The notes beneath the pieces were generated by a model. It had not been told where the DNA came from. It was given only the letters and a program-made list of their open reading frames with translations, and made no database searches. Source: Cornus controversa (lineage: Eukaryota > Streptophyta > Magnoliopsida > Cornales > Cornaceae). Taken from it: a stretch of 64,000 nt of DNA. The stretch covers positions 26,266,806-26,330,805 of the forward strand of contig CM048848.1 in NCBI GenBank assembly GCA_026545225.1, in the 5' to 3' direction. The translations under genes were made by a program, and so were the position numbers. Shown here one piece after another: positions 25,971 to 36,913 of the stretch (position 1 is the stretch's first letter; every line of letters begins with the position of its first letter).

Positions 25971-26720
25971 TAGGGGTGGCAATTTGTGTTCCTGTGTCGT
26001 GTTCATGTTGTGTCGATCTATAGATATTCTACTAAACAGCTCAACTCTAACCCGACCCAATTAATAATCATATCAGAGACCCTCAATAGTAACCCAACCT
26101 GTTTATTAAACGTGTTACCCGTGTCGACCCGTGTAACCCATTTAATAAACATATCCTATAATGACATGACTTGTTTAATAATAACCTTTTTAATCCGTTT
26201 AACGTATATCGTATGAGTTTCTTAACCTCTAAAAATCTCTCTGAAGATAATATAAAAAATAAAGTATATATCAATACATCAATCCTAAAATCAAACTATA
26301 TAATAAATTTTGTATCTATATATAAATTTAAAAACATATTAAGGTGATTCATAAATTGGGAAGACACCATAATAATCTTAACCTTGCATTTTATGGCTAC
26401 ATAAGTCCTATAAACAAACAAATAGATTATAAACAATTGCGATATAAAATCATGTATATATGAATAACTCATGTCTTATATAACTATGTATATATAAGTT
26501 TGTATAAAATCATAATATATGAACAATTCATGTCATAATCATGTTGTAATTGTGTCGTAATCGTGTCATGAGCTTAAACCCAAACCCAACCCAATTTTTG
26601 CGTGTCGTGTTCGTGTCGACCCATTTATTAAACGTGTCGGCTTACCTCAAACCCAAATACACTTAATTCGTGTCGTGTTCACGTCGTGTTGTCATGTCGT
26701 GTCCAATTTTGCCACCCCTA
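25971..26720. mobile_element. Non-autonomous hAT element (750 bp) with perfect 8-bp target duplication
   Basis: Both ends start TAGGGGTGGCAA read inward. ATTTGGAG lies at 25963-25970 and again at 26721-26728, a perfect 8-bp target duplication typical of hAT. Subterminal regions are rich in GTGTCGTGTTCGTGTCG-like words on both sides, which in this group probably act as transposase-binding repeats (inference). There is no coding capacity. It was inserted into an older MITE-like unit. Confidence 0.9.
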
Positions 26721-26940
26721 ATTTGGAGGGATAGCTTATCCCTCCAAATCTCTCATATGTTAACCTCCCAAAAGTGGAAAGATTGGGAGAGAAATGATAA
26801 GAATAAATGAATCTTTCATAATACCAAAAATAACCTTAACATTTTAAAGAACAAAATTGAAAAGACATTTGGGTATATCTCGTAATATAAACATAAAAGG
26901 GCATGATAGTATATTGATTAAAATAATTTCTTTTCTTCTC

Positions 26941-27352
26941 TATAATCACCCGCGGGGGGATTACCGGGCCATGTTAGGATTGCTGCCGGGGCATGTTAGG
27001 ATTGTCCAATCCCACATCGCCTGGGTGTGCAAAAGGGGATGTTCTTATATGTAGTATGTTCTCTCCAAATGATATAAGACCTTTGGGGTAAAACCCAAGA
27101 GAAAAATCGTGTGGGCTTAGGCCTAAAGCGGATAATATCATATTATGTGTTGGAGCGGCGTATTACAGTTGGTATCAGAGCCTGAACCTAGTTGGAAGTG
27201 TGCCGACGAGGATGTCGGACCTCATAGGGGGGCGGATTGTAATCACCCGCGGGGGGATTACCGGGGCATGTTAGGATTGCTGCCAAGGCATGTCAGGATT
27301 ACCCATTCCCACATCACCTGGGTGTGGAGAAGGAGATGTTCTTATATGTAGT
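26941..27352 (+). mobile_element. TRIM retroelement, copy 1
   Basis: A terminal-repeat retrotransposon in miniature. The left LTR is 26941-27167 (TATAATCACCCGCGGG...GTATTACA), the internal domain is only 27168-27237 (70 bp), and the right LTR starts at 27238 (TGTAATCACCCGCGGG) but is partial. The internal part holds a perfect initiator-Met primer site and a purine run (TAGGGGGGCGGA) before the right LTR. There are no genes. The LTRs contain GGCATGTTAGGATTG, also found in the chromovirus LTR minisatellite. The repeats are nearly identical over their shared length, so it is moderately young. Broken on its right side. Confidence 0.8.
27170..27181 (+). other. Primer-binding site of TRIM copy 1
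   Basis: TGGTATCAGAGC, a perfect complement to the 3' end of plant initiator-Met tRNA, two bases after the LTR end ACA. Confidence 0.85.
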
Positions 27353-27412
27353 TGTCTCATAACTAATATTATCCTTTCTTTTCTTTTCTCTCCTATTTAT
27401 CCAAACAAAGCC

Positions 27413-28143
27413 TAAATAAGAAACCAAAATATATATGGAATTCAGCGGCTGTCTTTTTGTAATTGCTATAATCCCCAAAACGTCGTGTGTTGCTTGATCT
27501 ATGTTTTATTGGAATTAAGCCTCTTGAATTCTATAGCAATCTGAACATATATGTATCATATAATTAGATTATTATTAACTATTTGTGGTCTGCACTCTAC
27601 ATCAAGAGAAAATAAATAATTGAGACGCGTTTTCGATGTTAGATGTTTTAGATACAAAGTAATTTCAAGAATTGAAATTAAATTATGTGAATTTAAAATT
27701 TTCTTACCTACAAAGTGTATTAAAATAGTATAAATATTTTTTAAATTTATGATAAGGGAATTTTGCTCAGGTAATCCAAGCATTTCAAGGAGATAAGCAT
27801 AATCAATCGCTAGGTCCAGTATACATGGTAAAAGATAAGTCGATAAGCTTAAACCTGGAGATAAATATGATGATATGATCCAATATAAATTACGATGAGC
27901 AATTTGAATGCTACACTACATGTCAATCTCAATTAAACCTCTATAAAAAAGAGATGTTGGTTAACCTCTATACATGTTTTAGGTACACTAAAACATTTAA
28001 TACAGAACCACTTCTATGATATATTCAACTTAATTGTCCGAGTGTACCTGACCGACATCCACTAGTACTGTGTTTTGTAGGAAGCTCGCACCTTATATGT
28101 ATCTCAATAATGGTGTGCAAAATTACTTGTTTTAACTCACAAA
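27413..28143. other. AT-rich intergenic sequence
   Basis: No gene or repeat recognised. Confidence 0.4.
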
Positions 28144-28145
28144 TA

Positions 28146-28430
28146 ATCCCTCCGTCCTATAATTCTAGTCCATTATTTCATTTCACGATATCCCAAAATA
28201 CATACTCATTCCTAAACTGGATGTACTATCTTTTATATGATTTCTAAACTACACTTTTCAAACTCCACTATCCTAAAAGTTGGCCCCACCATATAATACT
28301 AATAACTAACGTTTAAACAAGAACTAATGTGTAAATTCATTCATTATCACTATAATAAAATACATTAAAACTCCACTACCATAAGAAGTTGGATTCCCCA
28401 AACATCGCAAAAATTATGGGATGGAGGGAG
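28146..28430. mobile_element. Stowaway MITE (Tc1/mariner type)
   Basis: The left end ATCCCTCCGTCCTATAATT and the right end, read inward CTCCCTCCATCCCATAATT, are the classical Stowaway inverted repeats (CTCCCTCCGTCC). TA flanks both sides (28144-28145, 28431-28432). Size 285 bp, AT-rich, non-coding. Confidence 0.88.
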
Positions 28431-28432
28431 TA

Positions 28433-28740
28433 AAATAAAAATAAATGGCAGCAGACAAAATTGAAAAAAATTCATTTCTATTTGAGTTATAAACTTCATG
28501 CTTCGTTTGGTAGGAAGGAAGGAAGAGGGGTGGAGGGAATGAGCAAATTTCCTTCGTTTGGTAGAGAGGATACGAGGAGAGAATAGAAAATATGATGGAT
28601 GAGCCATCCTTCCTCTTTCACAAATTTTCATCCCTCCAAATTATGATAGAAGACACGTAAACTTATGCTAGTACGACACATAGACTCATTTTTTTCTCGC
28701 ACATAGCCCACTCTAACAAATCTGAAGCGTGCCTATTAAG
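28433..28740. other. Short repeat-rich spacer
   Basis: A GGAAGGAAGGAAGAGG run with two CTTCGTTTGGTAG words (28502 and 28552) resembles the head of a MITE, but no complete element could be outlined. Confidence 0.35.
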
Positions 28741-30710
28741 CTCTTCATAATCTTTTGGACACATTCAGTAATGTGGCTTATTAGGTAAACTAGTTCCAGG
28801 CATTAGATCAATGTGGTGTTGGATGTCCCTTATGAGAGATAATCCATAAGGTAAATTCTGAGGCATAACATCAGCAAACTCCTCTAAAAGTGGCTGAACA
28901 GTAGCTGAACAATCTAATCCTGCAAGTTTCTCTTTTCCAATTAAAACATAAACCATGTTACTCTCCTCTAATTCCTCCTCAAAATTGGCCATAGAGAGTA
29001 AATTAACACCCCCCTCCAATTTAGGTTTAGGTGTAACTTCTTTAAATTGATGGAACAAATATTATATTTTTCTTATCTTTATAGAAGGTATAAGTATTTT
29101 TGCAGCCATCATGTTGCACCTTATTAGCAAATTGCCAAGGTTGACCAAATAATACATGACATGCATCTATTGCCGCAACATTGCATAATACTTTATCAAA
29201 GTACCTAATACCAATAGACAAAGTGACCAAGCATCGTTTAATGACAGATACCTCATTGCCTTTCTTGAACCAATAAAGTTTATAAGGTTGAAGATGTGCT
29301 TCCATGGATAGATTTAACTTTATCACCGTTTCTTGAGAAATGACGTTTTCACAACTTCCATTATGTATGATCAGCTTGCAAACACAACCACCAATGGTAC
29401 AAGTGGTTTGAAAAATATTATGTCGTAGTCAATCCTCAGGTTCTTCGTGTTGTGGTGCTATGACGGCTTTCCACATCACAAGAGAAAGTCTCGTGTCTCC
29501 TCTAACAACAACATCATTATTGTCATCATCATAAATAGGTTCTTATTCTTCTCGTGAATGTTACTCTCCACATTTTTCAATGAGAGCTATTTTCCTTCAT
29601 GATTGTTTGATTTTTGACATTCAGCCGACTAGTGTCCTGGTGGTCCACATTTGACGCGTTTAACTCCTAACCCACTAGGTTGCAATTTAGCAACATATGC
29701 TCCACCACCTAGACATGATTGAAGGGCTATATTGGTGCCAGTTGGAGGCACTTTTATTGTTGGTCAATTGCTAGCAACAGTCCCATGAGATTGGCCCTTA
29801 GAATTAGTAGTCCAGTTAGAATTAACTTGATTATTTGGTGCTTTATGCGTCCCTCTCACTTACTGAATTTCTGTAGCTTTAGCACGCTGACAAGCTTAAG
29901 AAACATTCCAAATATCTTGCTGGTTCAATATATCTTGCAAATTAACTCGTAATCCCCCTATAAACCGTGCAACCTTCTATTCCTCTCTTTCATTTAACTC
30001 ATTCCTAAGAGCAAGTTCAAAGTATTCCTCTCTGTATTCGTCAACACTCATGCTTTCTTGTTAACAATTTTCCAGCCTTTGAAACATTGACTGGGTATAG
30101 TTATAAGGAAGAAAAATCTCCCTTAGCTTCATTCGTATCTTTTCCCAATCAATAATCTTGGGTTTTCCTTGTCTTTGCCATGTTATTATGAACTGATCCC
30201 GCTAAGCTAATGCTCTTCCCCTTAATTTCACTACAACCAATTTCACATTTTTGTGCTCACGTACATCCTTCAAGTCAAAGACTGTTTCCACAACGGATAA
30301 CTAATTAATGAAACTTTCTCCATTAAGATCTCCTGCATATTTAGTAATTTCCACCATAAAACCACCATCCCAATGCCTATCATAAAATGGAATAGGTGCT
30401 GGTCTGTGTGCTGTGTTTCTGCGAATAGGATTAACAAAATCCTCTTCTAGATCGACCTCCTCCTCAGATTCAACGCCATCTTAAGAAGGGGCTGGGGTTT
30501 GCGCAACGTGCTGGGTTAAAGCTTCAATCTGCATTCTTAGATCTTCCATCACAACAAGCACTTGTTGTTGATCAATTGCTACATCCAAATCAGGTCGAAC
30601 GGCTGGTCTACAAGATGGGTTTCTTCTCCCTGGTGGCATGTTGCAAAACCTAAGAGAAAGATCTGATAATCTAACACAAAACTACTCGACCAGAATTTGC
30701 TCTGATACCA
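28741..30710 (-). mobile_element. Ty3/gypsy gag-protease segment on the minus strand, element F (fossil)
   Basis: Read on the minus strand from the primer site at 30710. A gag frame starts at 30639 (MPPGRRNPSCRPAVRPDLD) and runs to a zinc knuckle near 29600-29660 (KCGPPGH). Protease and linker follow (29042-29400, then 28765-29058). The linker passes into the RT start (PYGLSLIRDIQHHIDLMPG). Most of RT and all of RNase H and integrase are absent. Wording fits the plant Ty3/gypsy group with PPGRR gag starts. Broken with several lesions. Old. Confidence 0.8.
30699..30710 (-). other. Primer-binding site of element F
   Basis: GCTCTGATACCA on the plus strand is the complement of TGGTATCAGAGC. It places the 5' LTR of element F to the right, at coordinates above about 30715, and fixes the minus orientation. 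Confidence 0.85.
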
Positions 30711-30934
30711 ACTAATGCAATCAGTTATGAAACAAAGAATAAAATCTAGAAGGGAAAAACCATGGTTCGGAGTTGTAGTCGCACTCGCAACTGCAGAACG
30801 GACGCGGTCGCGGTATAATAGAATCGGGTTCGTATTGGCGTTATGTAACAGAATCAGTTACCGTAGTCATGAATTTTTTTTGAACTTGCACAAGGGTCTA
30901 AAATGCACTTATATGTAATTTTTTTACAGCAAAA

Positions 30935-31186
30935 TTCAATAAATATAGATTTTTAGTGAATTTTGGAAAATTTTATTAAAATTTTAAAGATCATTTAGCA
31001 CAAGCACCGACCTATTAATGAATTTTAAGTTGTCATTGTTAATAAAATTGTTTAGTATTATTCAATAAAGATGAGTTTCGAGTGAGTTTTAGTGAATTTT
31101 ATTAAATTTTGTAGGACTAATTAGCACAAGTATTGACCTATTGATGAATTTTAAATTGTCATCAAAATTAAAAAATCTTAGAAATT
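30935..31186. repeat. Tandem pair of ~126-bp units
   Basis: Two adjacent units start with TTCAATAAA(T/G)AT at 30935 and 31061. Both contain TTAGTGAATTTT, TTAGCACAAG, GACCTATT(A/G)ATGAATTTTAA and TTGTCAT. The word TTTTTAGTGAATTTT is the complement of a segment in the hAT-like repeat near 37600, so this block may be a diverged piece of that family in the opposite direction. Confidence 0.65.
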
Positions 31187-31435
31187 ATAATTTTTACTGA
31201 ATTAAAAAAAATAGGTTTCTGAGTATAAAATAAATTAAAAATCATATCATATAGAATATGTGAGATTTTTTTTTTGACACATTATAATATTTGAGTATTG
31301 AAAAACAAAGAATAAATAAAAATTTAAATTTAAATAAATCAAAATATAATACTAGGCAAAAATATCAAAAAATTATGAATCATAACACATCTAACATCTA
31401 TATATCATAAAAAAGTTACAATTTATGAGTGAAAA

Positions 31436-31483
<48 letters not shown>

Positions 31484-31894
31484 GTATATATATATTTGAA
31501 AGTGTCTTTAGCATGTTTATTTGTTGAAAATAAATCTTTTATTGACAATGATGCTTATATAGTGGATATGCAAATATACTGTAAATATAAATATTATCAT
31601 CATAAAAAAACTATGTGCTCGAGTCGTAGAAGTTAGGAATCCCAGTAGGTTGGACTTTCGGGTTCGATCCCTCTCTCCTGCACTTGATAAGATTCACGCT
31701 TTATTTTTCCTTCACTTGATTAAAGCAAGGCAGAACAAAAAGAGTAAAGTATAGAGAGATTAATTATTAATAATTATTTTAATATTAATTGATTAACAAT
31801 AAGCAGAGAGTAGCTCGCAAACACCATATTTTTATGTCCCCTTCCCTCCCCCCAGTACCACATTTCTGTGTGTGTATCTGTGTGTTCCATCATC
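31187..31894 (+). promoter_or_regulatory. Region upstream of the receptor kinase gene
   Basis: It holds an (AT)n microsatellite (31449-31495) and a tRNA-like word GGTTCGATCCC (31671-31681). An AT-rich stretch (31740-31800) and a C-rich leader (31835-31860) come just before the start codon. The promoter and 5' leader of the receptor gene must lie here, but I see no unambiguous TATA box at a sensible distance, so no element is called. It may also include remnants of the LTR of element F. Confidence 0.4.
31449..31495. repeat. (AT)n microsatellite upstream of the receptor gene
   Basis: Alternating TA, interrupted by TTT and TG, about 400 bp before the start codon of the receptor kinase. Confidence 0.9.
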
Positions 31895-34800
31895 ATGGGA
31901 AAGACGAATGTGCCGCTGTTAATGTTGGTAGTGTTCTGCCTAAGGGCTTGGCTGGCCTTGTCCTTGAGTAGAGTCACAGACGAGTATGCTCTTCTTGCCT
32001 TCAATGCTCATATCACTTATGACCCCAGTAACATCTTAGCGCAAAATTGGTCAGAAGGAACCTCCTTTTGCAATTGGGTTGGTGTCTCTTGCGGCCGTAG
32101 ACACCAGAGAGTGACCGCCTTGAATCTTCCTAACATGCGTCTTGAAGGTACCATCCCCAAAGAAATTGGCAACCTCTCATTCCTCATTTCCATCAACATC
32201 AGCAGTAACTACTTCCATGGCCATCTGCCTCATGAGTTGAGTCTTTTGCGTCGACTCAAGTCATTAGATCTGCAGTTGAATCAGCTTAGTGGGTCCATTC
32301 CAGCAAGTTTAGGGTTCCTAACAAAGCTTCAAGACATGCGTCTCTCTTTCAATGGTTTCACTGGATCAATTCCCCAAGAAATTGGCAACCTTCCTCATCT
32401 CCATACAGTGGGTATTCAAAACAACAGCATATCAGGAACCATTCCTTCTGCCATCTTCAACATTTCATCACTGAGAATGATTAGTCTATCATTCAATAAG
32501 CTATCCGGTACTCTCCCAGTGGACATGTGCACTCATCTTCCACTACTCGAAAGCTTTTTTGTTTCCAGCAATTACCTTAGTGGTGAAATTCCCTCCAGTT
32601 TATCACTCTGTGGGGAGCTCCGACAATTGTTTCTGACGGGAAATAAATTTGGTGGAAGTATACCAGAATCCATTGGAAATCTAACTAAACTTGAAGAGCT
32701 TGATCTTGGTTTCAACAACTTGAATGGTCCAATTCCATTTGCCATATTCAATATCTCTTCTTTACAGAGAATTCGTCTAACAAAAAACAACATAAACAGG
32801 ATTTTACCAGAGGACATGTGCAACAATCTTCCAGAGTTACAAGGGTTATCTCTTTCATTGAATCAGCTAGGTGGTCCAATCCCAACTAGTTTACCCAAAT
32901 GTACTCAACTTCAAATATTATCATTATCATTCAACAAATTTACGGGAAGCATACCTAGGGGAATTGGCAACTTCTCAAAATTGCAGCTGTTATATCTTGG
33001 CAATAATAGCTTGACAGGTACAGATTTTACTATCCTCGATCGGGGTATCACATCTTCAATTTTGATTTATGGATAAGAATCAGTTAAATATTTGTGTTTT
33101 ATGTGGTTCATGGTTTATTTTTCAGTTATTTTCTTGATTGTGTGTTTGATTTCACAACATTTGTCATAGCACATGTCATTCGATTTTCAATCTCTAATTT
33201 TATTGTCTCAACTTCTTTCTCAGGTGAATTATCTCCAACATTATTCAACATCTCTTCATTAGTGGAGTTGGATCTCTCATACAATGGAATCTTTGGTAGT
33301 CTCCCAAAGAATCTGTGCTATAAACTTCCAAGGATTGAATACATTAGCCTTGGTATGAACCAACTTAGTGGCGAGATCAGTCCTATCTTGTCACATTGTG
33401 AAGGACTTAAAGTACTCTCTCTGTCGTACAACCAATTCACAGCCGGAAACATCCCGAGTGAAATTGGGAACCTGTCAGCACTTGAAGAGTTATATCTGAA
33501 AAGAAATAACTTGATAGGTATGCTTCCACGTTCAATTGGTAATATGTCGATGTTAAAGCTAATCAACATTAACAGAAACAATATCCACGGCCAAGTTTCT
33601 CAGGAATTGGGGCATCTCTTGAATTTAGAAGAACTATCGCTCAGCTCAAACAAACTTAGAGGTGAATTTCGTGAGTCTATCTTTAACATCTCGACGTTAC
33701 AACACATTTCCCTAACAGAGAATTACCTTTCAGGCAACCTTCCATCAAGTATAGGCCTTTTCCTTCCTAATCTTGAAATGCTTTTTCTTGGTGACAACAA
33801 ATTTGGTGGAGTAATTCCAAGATCACTCTCAAATGCCTCCAAACTTACTACAATCAGTCTATCCGTGAACTTGTTCAATGGCAATGTACCTACTAATCTC
33901 GGCAATTTACGCCTCCTCGAATTCCTTCACCTTAATGATAACCAGTTGACAAGTGATCCATCGACCCCTGAACTAAGTTTTCTTACTTCACTAACAAATT
34001 GTAGGAATTTGAAGGAACTTCTAATAGGACATAATCCACTAAATGAAATTCTTCCTAAATCCTTAGGGAATCTGTCTATTTCTCTTGAATATTTTGCTGC
34101 AACTGGTGGAAGCATCAAAGGCACGATTCCGAGTGAAATAGGTAACTTGAGCAACTTGGCGCATTTGTATATGGGAGATAATGAATTGACAGGACCAATT
34201 CCAAAAACACTGGGGCAATTAAGAAAGATCCAACGATTGCAAATATCTAGCAATCTGATAGAGGGGCTAATACCCATCAATTTTTGCAATTTGACAAACT
34301 TAGGTGAGTTGATTTTGAGTAAAAATAAACTTTCTGGGTCAATACCAAGGTGTTTAGGAAAATTAACTTCGTTGCGACTCCTCTACTTGGACTCCAACGC
34401 ATTGACTTCAAAAATACCATCAACTTTGTGGAGCCTTGAGGATATCAATGTGTTGGACTTGTCCTCTAATGGTCTAGTTGGTGCTCTACCTCAAGAAGCT
34501 GGCAATTTGAAGCATGTTAGAGAACTGCATCTATCAAAAAATAAGTTCACAGGGGAAATTCCAACCACCATTGGGCTACTTCAGTACTTGGAATCCTTGG
34601 ATCTATCCCAAAACAAATTACAAGGACACATACCCCTTTCATTTTCTGATTTGATAGCTTTGAAGTCATTGAATCTAGCTCAGAATAATATTTTTGGAGT
34701 GATCCCCAAGTCAATGGAGAAACTTTTGGATCTTAAATTTTTGAATGTTTCTTTCAATAGACTAAGCGGAGAAATTCCCAATAGAGGACCTTTTTCAAAC

Positions 34801-36290
34801 TTCACAGCTGAATCTTTTTTGCATAATGATGCACTATGTGGAGCACCTCGGTTCCATGTCAGAGCATGTAAAGCACATAAATCAGTGAAGGACAAGATGT
34901 TTCTAAAATATGTTGTACCATCAATAGCAGCATCAATTGTAGTTGCAACAGCTCTCCTACTTTGGTTGTTGAGATCCCACAAAAAAATCAAGAAACTTCA
35001 GTTACAAGTTGATCAAGAACTTCCATTAACACATAGAAGAATTTCATACCAAGAGATTCTTTATGCAACAAGCAACTTTCGTGAAGACAATTTGATTGGG
35101 AGAGGAAGATTTGGTATGGTATATAGAGGAATATTTGCTGACCAGATGGTTGCTGCTATAAAAGTCTTCAATTTAGAGCTACAAAGTGCATTCAAAAGTT
35201 TCGAAGTAGAGTGTGAAGCTTTGCGCAACATTCGCCATCGAAATCTTGTCAAGATAATCAGCAGTTGCTCTAATCTTGATTTCAGAGCCTTGGTGCTAGA
35301 ATATATGCCGAACGGAAACCTTGAGAAGTGGCTCTACTCTCACAACTACTTTCTGAATATTGTCCAAAGATTAAGCATTATGATAGATGTTGCATCTGCA
35401 TTTGAATATCTCCATCAAGGCTATTCAATTTCAACCCCTGTGGTGCACTGTGACTTGAAGCCAAGCAACATCCTATTAGATCAAGACATGGTTGCGCATG
35501 TAGGTGACTTCGGCATAGCAAAGCTCTTGAAAGAAAACAAGTCAATGACACAAACAAAGACCTTAGGCACCATTGGCTACATGGCACCAGGTAAAGTTCC
35601 CACTATAATTTTATCAATAAAATGATTTAGAGAACAGTCATTAGATCAATATTTATTTCGGCAGAATAAATATTTTTCATTTTCGATTTATTTCAATTGA
35701 TTAGAATATTTACTAGTTTGTTGTAAATTATCAAACAAAAACTCCTTCTATGAAACTTCTAAACATTTTATCATTTTCCTCTTACGTGGGAGAATCTTAC
35801 ACACACACAAACACAAGGTGGCACTCTGCTACGAAAAGTTGCATTACCTTGTATCATGACTTGGTTCTATTTTTAGGTATTTATTTTTATAAATAAATTT
35901 TACTATTTTTAAATTGAGTTGGTCGTGAATGTTATTCTTGCAGAGTATGGTTTAGCTGGAATAGTATCTACTATGGGGGATGTTTACAGTTTTGGAATTC
36001 TGTTGATGGAAACATTTACAAGAAAGAGCCCGATAGACAATCTATTTTTGGGTGACCAAAGTTTGAAGCATTGGGTAAATGATTCATTTCCTAGTGCGAT
36101 TATGGAGGTTGTGGATGCAAATTTATTGAGAGAAGAAACAAGAAATCCTATTACTGTAGAAAATTATTTTATGTCAATTATGGAATTAGCTCTACAGTGC
36201 ACAGTAGACTCACCTAAGGAGAGGATTGTCATGACAGAGGTCCTTGTCAGGCTCAAAAAGATCAAAACCTTGTTCCAAGATTCAATCTAA
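31895..36290 (+). CDS. LRR receptor-like kinase, class XII, non-RD (three exons, intact)
   Basis: A cell-surface LRR receptor serine/threonine kinase of the group holding FLS2, EFR and Xa21-like proteins, which sense microbial molecules and signal from the plasma membrane. The exact ligand is unknown. Exons are 31895-33017, 33224-35590 and 35944-36290; the joined frame is 1278 codons plus TAA. ATG at 31895 has good context (ATCATGGG). Residues 1-25 form a signal peptide and the LRRNT cap CNWVGVSC is at 59-66. About thirty LRRs (LxxLxLxxNxLxGxIP) run from 72 to about 900, with a C-cap Cys pair at 913 and 923. The transmembrane helix is about 938-957. The kinase spans about 990-1270: Gly loop G1000-x-G1002, Lys1021, catalytic HCDLKPSN with Asp1118, DFG Asp1136, APE Glu1164. 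Cys before the catalytic Asp makes it non-RD, typical of immune receptors. It is longer than EFR or FLS2 (about 1030-1170). No lesion seen. Confidence 0.93.
33018..33223 (+). other. Intron 1 of the receptor kinase
   Basis: Donor ACAG|GTACAG at 33018 and acceptor TTTCTCAG|GTGAA ending at 33223; 206 bp, phase 1. Joining gives the residues NNSLTG-ELSPTL, restoring an unbroken LRR consensus, which is strong evidence for the splice. Without splicing the first exon would run to a stop at 33076. Confidence 0.92.
35591..35943 (+). other. Intron 2 of the receptor kinase
   Basis: Donor CACCAG|GTAAAG at 35591 and acceptor TTGCAG|AGTATGG ending at 35943; 353 bp, phase 1. Joining restores GYMAPEYG, the kinase activation-segment end. 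An intron at this APE position is characteristic of class XII LRR kinases. Confidence 0.93.
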
Positions 36291-36913
36291 TGGGTATGAC
36301 ATCTATTGCTTTGTAAGTATTTCTGCTTTCTCTGTTTATCAATTTTAATAATTAACACTATGTTATGGAAGAATATGTCATGTTCTAATTAAGATTCCTA
36401 ACACATAACCTAACTTCATAGTTTTTGATTGATGGTTTCGTAATTTCTAGGACATATATTATGGATCCGATTGCATTGCCATATGTCTGTTCTACATGCC
36501 CGAAATTAATGTTATGTCACTGTGCTAGATTAATGGCTACAGCACCAGCACATGCATTAATGGATGTTTATTTTTTTGTATTAGGCCCAAAATAATAGAT
36601 CAAGATTGGTGAATAGATTAATACTAACTTTTAAATTATTTCAATTATAGTTAAGCAAAGCAGTATCAATTTGTTAAGTATAAATATCAGAAATAAAATA
36701 AAATAAATCATGGAATCAAACAATCACACACATTTTTTTACATGCAAAACTTTAAAGAAAAAAAAAAAGCATGGCCATCAATCAAAATCCACTATAAGAA
36801 AAGGAGATTACAACTATGTTAGAGTTCACTCACTCTTGAACTCCAAGCTAGTTATCTCCTAACACAGATAATGCCAAAATTTCTCACGAAAGTCTTTAGG
36901 TCATCTATCTACC
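36291..36913 (+). other. 3' flank of the receptor kinase gene
   Basis: The likely 3' UTR. A GTAAGT at 36314-36319 and a TTTCTAG|GAC at about 36450 could bound an intron in the 3' UTR, an arrangement some plant genes show; this is a guess from splice-like words only. No polyadenylation site is called and no further gene is seen. Confidence 0.35.

Larger units (their letters stand above)
25861..27412. mobile_element. Composite MITE-like unit hosting a hAT MITE and a TRIM
   Basis: The left end GGGCTCATTTGGACTG and the right end, read inward GGCTTTGTTTGGATAA, are related inverted ends of the GGGC.TGTTTGG type seen in PIF/Harbinger-like MITEs. Flanks are TTA (25858-25860) and TAA (27413-27415), so a clean target duplication is not shown. 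The body (25861-25970, 26721-26940, 27353-27412) is GA/CT-rich with self-complementary GGAGGG..CCCTCC words. Two other elements are inserted in it. Family assignment is tentative. Confidence 0.5.

Noticed and set aside
31868-31894. A longer start for the receptor kinase at a GTG codon
   Set aside because: ATG at 31895 is in good context and is followed at once by a typical signal peptide; a GTG start is unlikely in a plant nuclear gene.
33318-34991. Several open frames of 60-120 codons on the minus strand opposite the receptor's LRR region
   Set aside because: They are antisense shadows of a long, repeat-rich coding exon; composition follows the sense codons and no family is recognised.
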